From assembly GCA_964521105.1 (NCBI GenBank), contig CAZFPO010000082.1:1-13485 (forward strand): a DNA stretch of 13,485 nucleotides. The letters run 5' to 3'. A program made the position numbers and the translations under genes. Source of the stretch: JAQUGA01 sp964521105 (GTDB taxonomy: Bacteria; Bacteroidota; Bacteroidia; Bacteroidales; WCHB1-69). The notes below the pieces were generated by a model, which saw only the letters and a program-made list of their open reading frames with translations, was not told the DNA's origin and made no database searches. Shown here one piece after another: positions 1 through 6,355 of the stretch (position 1 is its first letter; every line of letters starts with the position of its first letter).

Positions 1-1
1 T

Positions 2-31
2 AAGCCTGTTGTTTACTCAACAGGCTTTTTT
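2..31 (+). terminator. Intrinsic terminator of an upstream plus-strand gene
   Basis: A perfect 10-bp stem (AAGCCTGTTG at 2-11, CAACAGGCTT at 18-27) with a 6-base loop runs into a T tract ending at 31. The T tract follows only on the plus strand, so it should end transcription of a gene lying left of the window. The TAA at 1-3 could be the stop codon of that gene, which cannot be verified here. Confidence 0.85.
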
Positions 32-33
32 CG

Positions 34-54
34 TTTAGTCGGTGGACGACTAAA
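34..54. repeat. Short perfect inverted repeat next to the terminator
   Basis: TTTAGTCG (34-41) and CGACTAAA (47-54) form an 8-bp stem with a 5-base loop. No T tract follows on either strand, so it is a poor intrinsic terminator. The same core, CGACTA, occurs once more at about 80-85. It lies just beyond the 3' end of the membrane-protein gene and could be a 3' end-stabilising hairpin or a protein site. Its role is unknown. Confidence 0.4.
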
Positions 55-97
55 AGGAAATTTACCGATAATCGTTCCCCGACTAGCACAAAATAAT

Positions 98-793
98 TTA
101 TTTTTTAAATACTTTCGAGAAATAATTGATGTGCCAAAAAATATGAAATACAGCTATAATGGTCATCGAAATTCCTACTTGAACATGCCAATATAATATC
201 GTTCGGAGCCAATCAATAGCCAATTGATAGTTTATCTGAATTACAAGGAAAAATCCAAATAAACAAGAAACCAAAAATGTAATCAATAATAAAATATTCC
301 ATATTCTTCGATGATATTTGACCTTTAATTTTCCAACTTTTGAAAGGGTAAAAGTTATACCATATAAAAATAGGGTTAATAAAGATATAAATATTAGGCT
401 ATATGGTTTAGAAACTACTTTAGTAGTTGATTTTTGTATGGAAATATTTTTAGTGGTATCTGACGAAATTTTCTCTATTTGAGCAGAATCTTTTAGTTTT
501 TCATCTAAGGCTGAATTAATTATTGAAGGTTTGACCGGTTTTTTTATCTTTTGATTATTTAGTGTTGAGTCATTTTTAGTAACTATTTTGTCATTCTTAA
601 CCTCTTGTTTATTTATGGAATCAACTTTTGTAATAATCGGTTTTTCAATAATAGAATAGTCGCAATATCCATCTCCGTTCTCGTCAAAATGCCTTCCACA
701 GCCATGCGAACAATTTACTCTGTTCCATGGACATTGAGCATAATTTGAAAATCCTAAGATTAAAAATAAAAAGAAAAAAATAAAATTTTTCAA
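98..793 (-). CDS. Membrane protein with Cys-rich secreted head and DUF4405-like domain
   Basis: 231 residues. Residues 1-20 look like a Sec signal peptide (MKN, hydrophobic core, NYAQ). Next comes a Cys-rich head with C21, C28, C32 and C44 plus H30 and H35; its end, DENGDGYCD (37-45), resembles an acidic calcium-binding loop. Residues 50-130 are a Lys/Ser/Thr/Asn-rich linker. Three membrane segments follow at about 131-150, 165-187 and 205-224. H203, H217 and H221 in the last part resemble the heme-ligating histidines of DUF4405/cytochrome b561-like domains; this assignment is inference from pattern. The start is TTG at 793: an in-frame TAA lies three codons upstream, and the signal peptide begins exactly at the TTG. 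The gene starts two bases after the TAG of the DUF4412 gene, so translation is probably coupled. A role in envelope electron transfer or metal handling is plausible but unproven. Confidence 0.75.
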   Translation of the reverse strand: MKNFIFFFLFLILGFSNYAQCPWNRVNCSHGCGRHFDENGDGYCDYSIIEKPIITKVDSINKQEVKNDKIVTKNDSTLNNQKIKKPVKPSIINSALDEKLKDSAQIEKISSDTTKNISIQKSTTKVVSKPYSLIFISLLTLFLYGITFTLSKVGKLKVKYHRRIWNILLLITFLVSCLFGFFLVIQINYQLAIDWLRTILYWHVQVGISMTIIAVFHIFWHINYFSKVFKK

Positions 794-795
794 GG

Positions 796-1605
796 CTATT
801 TATTTTTTTTTGGTCGCATCGATTTAATGAGCTCTTCTAATGTAATTAGTTTAAAACCAGGTGATTGTTTAAATAAGGTTTCGCTAAGTTTAATGTTATC
901 CGCAGAAACAACTTCCCCTTTAATTTCATTTTTGCCTATATATTCAATAGTTCTTAGGGGATATCCTTTTTTCATTAAGCTAGTGTATTCAACACTCGAT
1001 TTTATGGATAATTTAGCATTGTTATTCATCATTTTACGCATAAAAGCACCAAATTTATCAATGTCGAAATCTTTGCTTATGTTTACTTTATCGCTAATCC
1101 AAATGGTCATCTTTTTTTCACCCTTCATGAATATATCGTAGCGTTGAGTATCGAATCCCATTACTTGAGTTCGATCGACTATTTTTTTTGTGCTAACAGG
1201 AAAATCTTTACTTGTATCGCCGTCCGAATTATCAAAAACTATCAACATTGCTTCATATTGTTTGCGAGCAGCATCTTGTTTTTCCTTTGGAAGCCTTGAA
1301 ACCATCATGTCAATTTCTTCTTTTAAACCGTTGATTACGCCCGTTCGATATGCTTCAGGAGTGCCAGTCCAATAGGTTTTGAAAAAGTTATTAATTACGG
1401 TTATTTCATTTTTATTTAAGTCGTAAATGTATGTTCCTTCAGCTCCACCCGAACGCATTTTATTACTTTGCACATAAATAGTATCATGAGTAATCAATCC
1501 TTGAGGGGTAGTTTTCTTTTCGACAATAACCCAACCTGCAAAAATTGGAGTAGTTAATATAAATAAAATACTAATTAAGAATAATTTATAAATATTTTTT
1601 TTCAT
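796..1605 (-). CDS. Secreted DUF4412-type protein
   Basis: 269 residues. It begins with a clear Sec signal peptide (MKKNIYKLF, hydrophobic to about residue 20, likely cleavage near IFA-G at 23-24), so the mature protein should be periplasmic or exported. The body resembles DUF4412 proteins: an opening VIVEKKTTPQG strand, a DTIYVQSNKMR segment, then IYDLNKNEITVIN and KTYW, consistent with repeated beta strands of a lipoprotein-carrier-like fold. There is no lipobox. The family has no established biochemical role. It is the first gene of an operon with the Cys-rich membrane protein and has a well-matched Bacteroidota promoter (1628-1660). It ends in TAG. The family assignment is by recognition only. 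Confidence 0.8.
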   Translation of the reverse strand: MKKNIYKLFLISILFILTTPIFAGWVIVEKKTTPQGLITHDTIYVQSNKMRSGGAEGTYIYDLNKNEITVINNFFKTYWTGTPEAYRTGVINGLKEEIDMMVSRLPKEKQDAARKQYEAMLIVFDNSDGDTSKDFPVSTKKIVDRTQVMGFDTQRYDIFMKGEKKMTIWISDKVNISKDFDIDKFGAFMRKMMNNNAKLSIKSSVEYTSLMKKGYPLRTIEYIGKNEIKGEVVSADNIKLSETLFKQSPGFKLITLEELIKSMRPKKNK

Positions 1606-1627
1606 TTTTTTGTTTGTTTTTGTTTTA

Positions 1628-1660
1628 CAAAGTTACATTAAAAATAATTCCATGTTCAAA
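1628..1660 (-). promoter_or_regulatory. Bacteroidota-type promoter for the DUF4412 operon
   Basis: On the minus strand TTTG (1660-1657) is followed after 21 bases by TAACTTTG (1635-1628), an exact match to the Bacteroidota -33 TTTG / -7 TAnnTTTG pattern. Transcription would begin near 1622, giving a leader of only about 15-20 bases before the ATG at 1605. Confidence 0.7.
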
Positions 1661-1693
1661 TTCTTATTTTAAAACATAGAATATTGTTGAAAA

Positions 1694-1727
1694 TTGTTTT
1701 TTGAGTCTCTTTTTTAACGTATTTTTG
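1694..1727 (+). promoter_or_regulatory. Probable promoter for the VF530 gene
   Basis: TATTTTTG at 1720-1727 matches the -7 pattern TAnnTTTG. Upstream, TTG at 1694-1696 (23-base spacer) or TTTG at 1700-1703 (16-base spacer) could be the -33 element. Transcription would start about 12 bases before the ATG at 1747. The promoter diverges from that of the DUF4412 operon, with about 34 bases between the two -33 regions. Confidence 0.5.
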
Positions 1728-1746
1728 TTAAAAAAACAATTACTTA

Positions 1747-1986
1747 ATGTCAGAGCCTCAACAAAAAAATAATCCACTTCATGGGATAACATTAGAAAAT
1801 GTAGTTACAACGCTTGTAGAACATTATGGATGGGAAGCTTTGGGACAAAAAATTAATATAAAATGCTTTAACGAAAATCCAAGCATTAAGTCGAGCCTTA
1901 CTTTTTTGCGAAAAACACCCTGGGCAAGAACTAAAGTTGAAAGTTTGTACCTTTACTTAATTCGGATAAAAAGCAAAATGAAATAG
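1747..1986 (+). CDS. VF530-family DNA-binding protein (former DUF2132)
   Basis: 79 residues, the usual length for this family. The conserved features are all present: NPLHGITLE near the N-terminus, LVEHYGWEALG, INIKCF, then PSIKSSLTFLRKTPWAR followed by KVESLYL. The family is named after a Vibrio fischeri protein described as DNA-binding; its cellular role is poorly known. The small size and basic C-terminus (IRIKSKMK) fit a nucleic-acid-binding protein. It is transcribed alone, divergently from the DUF4412 operon and convergently with the SNF2 gene, and ends in TAG. The ATG at 1747 is the natural start because the family match begins a few residues later. No clear Shine-Dalgarno sequence precedes it, which is normal in this phylum. 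Confidence 0.9.
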   Translation: MSEPQQKNNPLHGITLENVVTTLVEHYGWEALGQKINIKCFNENPSIKSSLTFLRKTPWARTKVESLYLYLIRIKSKMK

Positions 1987-1995
1987 ATTTTAGCT

Positions 1996-2041
1996 CATGT
2001 TGATGTTGGTTACAACATGGATTCAATAATCGATTTTTTTA
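1996..2041 (+). terminator. Weak candidate terminator after the VF530 gene
   Basis: CATGTTG (1996-2002) and CAACATG (2013-2019) form a 7-bp stem 9 bases after the VF530 stop. The T tract (2034-2041) lies 14 bases beyond the stem, further than in a standard intrinsic terminator, so this is only a weak candidate. Confidence 0.25.
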
Positions 2042-2061
2042 TTATCAAGAATGTATTAGTC

Positions 2062-2209
2062 TTTAATTCATGAATTAGTGGCTGAAATTGTTGCCACGAA
2101 TACACGAATGATTTTTGACAATGAAAATAAGATTATTATAACACTGTAATATTTGTTTTTAATTCATGAATTAGTGGCTGACATCGTTTCCATGAATGAT
2201 TTTTTTTAT
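2062..2209. repeat. Pair of intergenic direct repeats with a palindromic core
   Basis: Two identical 24-base copies (2062-2085 and 2158-2181) lie 96 bases apart. Each contains the perfect 12-base palindrome AATTCATGAATT followed by AGTGGCTGA. Similarity continues loosely beyond each copy into GAATGATTTTT (about 2106-2116 and 2194-2204), making imperfect units of 50-55 bases. In the first copy GTGGC (2079-2083) can pair with GCCAC (2093-2097), forming a small hairpin. The whole lies between the convergent ends of the VF530 and SNF2 genes. Similar short intergenic palindromic repeats are common in this phylum, but no mobile enzyme is present here. Confidence 0.7.
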
Positions 2210-2225
2210 ATGTTTTAGATGATTA

Positions 2226-5200
2226 TTATGAAAAAAGATTCAAAATATCCTCTTTGTTAATTTTTTTCAATACCGATTCATCGGTTTGAATAATGTTTTC
2301 AGCAATTTGCTTTTTTGTATCCTGTAAGGCTAATATTTTTTCTTCGACTGTATTTTTACAAATCATTCGATATGCAAACACTTTTTTATCCTGTCCAATT
2401 CGATAACAACGATCGATGGCTTGATTTTCAACCGCAGGATTCCACCATGGGTCAACAATATACACATAATCGGCTGCAGTTAGGTTTAAACCTAAACCAC
2501 CTGCTTTTAAACTGATTAAAAACACTCTTACATCCTCATTATTTTGGAAATTTTCAACACTATTTTGTCTTTGTTTTGTATTGCATTGTCCGTCAAGATA
2601 TTCATATTTTATCGAATGCTCATTCAATGCTTTTTGAATTAATTTTAGCATTGAAACAAATTGACTAAAAATTAAAATTTTATGTTTCCCTGTTTTGTTT
2701 TCAATATGATTTAACAGCTCTTTTATTTTAATAGATTGATTGCCATAGTATTCATCATCCGACAATATTTCGGGTGAGTCGCATATTTGCCTTAGCTTCA
2801 ACAAGCCTTCCAAAACAAACAATTTACTTTTTTCCAATCCTTCTTCATCAATCTTTTTTAAGAGATAATCTCGATATTTGTTTCGGTAAGCGGTATAAAT
2901 ATTCATTTGTTCCTCGTCCATATTGCAATATAAAATATTTTCAGTTTTAGGAGGTAATTCATTGATTACTTGCTCTTTGGTTCTTCGTAAAACAAAAGGA
3001 TGAATTAACTTTTGCAATTCAGTAGCAATTTTTTCATCTTTATCTTTGTCGATTGGAATTGAAAAATCGTCCTTAAAAGAAGCTTGTGAACCTAAAAATC
3101 CAGGATTTAAAAAGCTAAATTGAGCATATAAGTCAAAAGTGTTGTTTTCGATAGGCGTGCCAGTACAAACAATGCGATTATAAGCTTTTAGTAAACACAC
3201 CGATTTGTATCTGAGCGAAGTGGGATTTTTTATTGCCTGAGACTCATCTAAAATAACATAATTGAATTTTAGTTTATGAAATATTTCAATGTCATTTACT
3301 AAGGTGCCATAAGAAGTAATGATGATGTTTTGCTTTTTCAAAACATCAGGATTTTTTTCTCGATTTATACCATAATAATAAAAAATTGGGGTGTTAGGAG
3401 CAAATTTTTGAAACTCCGACTCCCAATTGAAAATTAAAGTCGTTGGAACAACAATTAGATTAGGAACTGAAGATTTTTTTTCAATTTGTTTTAAAAATGT
3501 GATAATTTGAAGTGTTTTTCCCAAACCCATATCATCGGCAAGAATTCCACCCCATTTAAATTCGTGAAGGAAATTTAGCCAATTTAAGCCCTCTTTTTGA
3601 TAATTTCGCAGGTTGGCTTTAATCTCAATTGGAATGGTCGTATTTTGAATTTCATGAAATGTTTGAAGTTGTTTTTTCTTTTCAAAAATTTCTTTCAAAA
3701 TTTCCTCTTGATCGATGTCCGAAAAAAACTCATCAATGAAGTTGAATTTTAATTTAGAAATCTTTAAATTATTTTTAGATATTTCACCTGCTCTAAAATA
3801 TCGTTCAAATTTTTCTAACCACTCTTTGGGAAGTATGCCGTAGGTTCCATCTGATAGCAATACATAATTATTTTTGTTTTTAATTGCTTTTTTAATGTCG
3901 GATAGTTTTACATTTTCTTCCCCAAATTTTATTTCTATTTCAATGTCAAACCAATCTTGACCCGATTTGATATGTGATGTAATTACTGGTTTGTGGGGAT
4001 TATATTTAAAATATTTCAGTTTTGATAATCCAAAAACTTGTATGTTGTTTTCGGTGAATTTTTCAAATGCTTTAAAAAACCACATATCAGTCATTAAAAC
4101 GTCCATTGGCAAGTGGAAAAAATCATTTTCAGTTTGGGTTTTCCACAATGGTTGAATTTCTAATAACGTATTGATAAATTCGGTTTCAAATTCTAAATTT
4201 CGGCAATTTTGGATAATTTTTCCTGATTCGTTTACATCATAATGTTTATATGATTCTAATGGATTTATCGATATATTCCCTTCATATACTACGTTTACAG
4301 TGAAAATCATGTATCCATCAACATCTGATAAAAAAATATTTTTCTCTTTAGGAAGGATATCCACCTTTTCAAAATTTAAATATTCCGAAAAATCAATGTC
4401 GATTTTTTTAGAATTGGGTATGATCACTTTTTTAACGAAATCTATTTTATTGCTGACAACCGTTTTAATGCTCGGAAAATGTGAATTATCCTTATAAAAT
4501 TTGTAGTCATTGTACGAATTAAAAATGTGAAGTGATTCATCGTCAATAATCAAAAAACCAAGATGATACGAATTAGCTGAACTTGGTTCAATTTCAACAC
4601 CCGAATCGAGATAAAGACAGGGTTTTATGCCAATCATGTTTTTTTCTTCAAAATACTTAAACTTAAAAAGCACTTTTTCGTCTCTAATATTAATGTTTAT
4701 GAGGTCGCGTTTAACGATGTAAAGATTTTGACGAGAGTATTCGTATCTATTTTGATTTGAATGGTGATTTGTATTATAATATATGAATTTGAACTTTTTG
4801 ATGTTTGCAAAAATCTCCTGATATTTTTTAAAAATTAATTCATCATTATTATTTCTATCATTAATTAAGTTGTTTACAATGATATAGTTTTTTATCAAAT
4901 CGTCAAACCCATCTTTGTTTTTAAAAAGTAGTATTTTATCATTTTGATCAACCAATGAAAACGAAGAAATCATTTCAGTTTCACCTTTGTTTACATTTGC
5001 CGACACTGGAGTAAATTCAAGGTAATAGCTCCCATTAATTACAAGCCCGATGTCTCTTTTTTTAAACAACTCAGCCTGTTTAAACATTTCAGTTATTCTA
5101 TTTTCGGCATTTGATTTTTCTTTATCTGCAAAAATGTCATTCATTATGCTTTTTGAAAGGATGAAACTTCCATCTTTAGGAATCCAGACTATTGAGTTTT

Positions 5201-5930
5201 TTTGAATATGTATGGTAAATAATTCCATAAATGTTTTAAAATCTAGACCCGTATCGTCTATGATAGGCTTAAATTTTTGTTCTAACAGTTCATTATTGAA
5301 AATAGTAAAAATGTTGTTGTCGAAATTTTTGTTCAGAAAATTTAACACAAACATTTCGTGTTCACAATTGCCCCTTACCATTTTATTACAACTGCATTTT
5401 GATTTCAAAGCTCCATTTTCAAATTTAAAAGTAAGAGTATGATTGACGTATTGCGACCAGTAATTGTTTTTATGTTGATATTCAAAAATAATTTTCGATA
5501 TTGAAAAATCCTTTATACTTAATTCAATTTCTTTTGGATTTACATTTGAAAAAAATAAATTATTGTCTGATTTAATGTTGTGAATGTCGGGATATTCATA
5601 AAAATTCGATGAATTTCGAAAATTCCCATTCACTGCTATTTCAAGGTTTACCTTGTTTTCTAAATAAAATAAGGCTGCAATAATATGTTTGCAAATGCCT
5701 CGATAATTTTCGCTATAAGGGCAGTCGCATTTTGTTTTAAACTTCCATTTTATATTGTCGGAATAGTCGATTTGTATATTGTAAGGCTTACTTCCCATTA
5801 CTTCAAAACCTGCAATTTTAGATGTTGGATTATTGAAAATTAGTTGAACTCGGTTTTGTGCAAAAAGACTCTTACCACGATCAATAGTAAAATATTGAGC
5901 ATTTTTATGAATGAATGACGTAATATCCAT
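2226..5930 (-). CDS. SNF2-family ATPase with two SWIM zinc fingers
   Basis: 1234 residues; cytoplasmic. Two SWIM-type zinc fingers (CxC...CxH) lie near the N-terminus: C68, C70, C80, H82 and C179, C181, C189, H191. Residues about 200-765 form a long divergent region, likely the bacterial SNF2-associated domain. The ATPase core follows: LRNYQKEGLNWL at 774-785, Walker A DDMGLGKT at 799-806, the DESQ box at 895-898, and TGTP at 923-926. The second RecA-like lobe has ILIFSQF near 1085, KAGGLGLNL near 1142-1150, DPWWNPA at 1160-1166 and the arginine motif DRCYRIGQ with R1174 and R1177. All catalytic motifs are intact, so it should be an active, DNA-stimulated, ATP-driven translocase acting on DNA or DNA-protein complexes. 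It is transcribed alone from a predicted promoter at 6134-6165. No methylase, nuclease or defence partner is next to it, so housekeeping transcription or repair work is more likely than defence. The ATG at 5930 is the first in-frame start and precedes the first finger by 67 residues. Confidence 0.93.
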   Translation of the reverse strand: MDITSFIHKNAQYFTIDRGKSLFAQNRVQLIFNNPTSKIAGFEVMGSKPYNIQIDYSDNIKWKFKTKCDCPYSENYRGICKHIIAALFYLENKVNLEIAVNGNFRNSSNFYEYPDIHNIKSDNNLFFSNVNPKEIELSIKDFSISKIIFEYQHKNNYWSQYVNHTLTFKFENGALKSKCSCNKMVRGNCEHEMFVLNFLNKNFDNNIFTIFNNELLEQKFKPIIDDTGLDFKTFMELFTIHIQKNSIVWIPKDGSFILSKSIMNDIFADKEKSNAENRITEMFKQAELFKKRDIGLVINGSYYLEFTPVSANVNKGETEMISSFSLVDQNDKILLFKNKDGFDDLIKNYIIVNNLINDRNNNDELIFKKYQEIFANIKKFKFIYYNTNHHSNQNRYEYSRQNLYIVKRDLININIRDEKVLFKFKYFEEKNMIGIKPCLYLDSGVEIEPSSANSYHLGFLIIDDESLHIFNSYNDYKFYKDNSHFPSIKTVVSNKIDFVKKVIIPNSKKIDIDFSEYLNFEKVDILPKEKNIFLSDVDGYMIFTVNVVYEGNISINPLESYKHYDVNESGKIIQNCRNLEFETEFINTLLEIQPLWKTQTENDFFHLPMDVLMTDMWFFKAFEKFTENNIQVFGLSKLKYFKYNPHKPVITSHIKSGQDWFDIEIEIKFGEENVKLSDIKKAIKNKNNYVLLSDGTYGILPKEWLEKFERYFRAGEISKNNLKISKLKFNFIDEFFSDIDQEEILKEIFEKKKQLQTFHEIQNTTIPIEIKANLRNYQKEGLNWLNFLHEFKWGGILADDMGLGKTLQIITFLKQIEKKSSVPNLIVVPTTLIFNWESEFQKFAPNTPIFYYYGINREKNPDVLKKQNIIITSYGTLVNDIEIFHKLKFNYVILDESQAIKNPTSLRYKSVCLLKAYNRIVCTGTPIENNTFDLYAQFSFLNPGFLGSQASFKDDFSIPIDKDKDEKIATELQKLIHPFVLRRTKEQVINELPPKTENILYCNMDEEQMNIYTAYRNKYRDYLLKKIDEEGLEKSKLFVLEGLLKLRQICDSPEILSDDEYYGNQSIKIKELLNHIENKTGKHKILIFSQFVSMLKLIQKALNEHSIKYEYLDGQCNTKQRQNSVENFQNNEDVRVFLISLKAGGLGLNLTAADYVYIVDPWWNPAVENQAIDRCYRIGQDKKVFAYRMICKNTVEEKILALQDTKKQIAENIIQTDESVLKKINKEDILNLFS

Positions 5931-6130
5931 AAAATTTAGTTTATTTTTTCGAGATTTATAAAATTAGCTCAAGCCGAATAAATACATTACGGGACTTCTA
6001 AAAATTGCTTTTTTGTCGTTTAATACGAATTTTAAAATCCTCATTTACAGAGGTAATAATCGGTTTTAAAATTCATTTTGTCAAAAAAATCTAATTTTCA
6101 GAACCCCTCTGTAATTAGTTTGGATGAGGA
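5931..6130 (-). promoter_or_regulatory. Structured leader of the SNF2 gene
   Basis: About 200 non-coding bases lie between the predicted transcription start and the SNF2 ATG. They hold two interleaved inverted repeats. Repeat a: TTACAGAGG (6045-6053) with CCTCTGTAA (6106-6114), extended by TCCTCAT (6038-6044) with ATGAGGA (6124-6130) across a 9-base bulge, 16 paired bases in all. Repeat b: GAATTTTAAAATCC (6027-6040) with GGTTTTAAAATTC (6062-6074), one base bulged. In transcript order the arms run a, b, a', b', so the two stems would form either a pseudoknot or mutually exclusive hairpins; they also share bases 6038-6040. No known riboswitch was recognised. Confidence 0.4.
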
Positions 6131-6133
6131 ACA

Positions 6134-6165
6134 CAAAATTAGCGAAAAACTTTTGCAAAGGCAAA
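6134..6165 (-). promoter_or_regulatory. Predicted promoter of the SNF2 gene
   Basis: On the minus strand TTTG (6165-6162) is followed after 20 bases by TAATTTTG (6141-6134), an exact match to the phylum pattern. Transcription would start near 6127-6130, right at the first arm of the leader stem. No comparable TAnnTTTG box was seen closer to the ATG at 5930. Confidence 0.55.
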
Positions 6166-6201
6166 AATAGTCTGTTTTTTTCACCAACTCCTTCGGTTTT
6201 A

Positions 6202-6224
6202 TCATTCACAAAGATTGTGTATGA
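6202..6224. repeat. Inverted repeat upstream of the SNF2 promoter
   Basis: TCATTCACAA (6202-6211) and TTGTGTATGA (6215-6224) match in 9 of 10 pairs around a 3-base loop. No T tract follows on either strand, so it is not an intrinsic terminator. It lies about 40 bases upstream of the -33 element of the SNF2 promoter and could be an operator. The rest of 6166-6310 shows nothing I can assign. Confidence 0.3.
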
Positions 6225-6310
6225 ATATTTTAAGATATTTTTCTTAAAAGCAAAAGAATCAATTGTGAATAACATGGATACTGTTCAAAAAAGTGTTTAT
6301 ATAAGATTAA

Positions 6311-6342
6311 AAAAAGACCACGAATTTATGCGTGGTCTTTTT
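6311..6342 (-). terminator. Intrinsic terminator of the large surface-protein gene
   Basis: A 12-bp stem (AAAAAGACCACG at 6311-6322, CGTGGTCTTTTT at 6331-6342) with an 8-base loop lies 13 bases past the stop codon of the minus-strand surface-protein gene. A and T runs on both flanks mean it could work in either direction. On the minus strand the stem leads into a T run, so it separates the surface-protein gene from the SNF2 gene. Confidence 0.85.
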
Positions 6343-6355
6343 TTTACAATTCAGC

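Noticed and set aside
827..1141. Plus-strand open frames opposite the DUF4412, SNF2 and surface-protein genes
   Set aside because: They are antisense shadows of well-supported minus-strand genes, with no domains or promoters of their own.
2226..5930. SNF2 protein as part of a phage-defence system such as DISARM
   Set aside because: No methylase, phospholipase-D, DUF1998 or nuclease gene lies near it. The neighbours are a surface protein and a VF530 protein, and it has its own promoter.
6081..6275. Minus-strand 64-codon open frame upstream of the SNF2 gene
   Set aside because: It overlaps the predicted promoter and leader stem, and its protein has no signature. More likely chance in AT-rich DNA.
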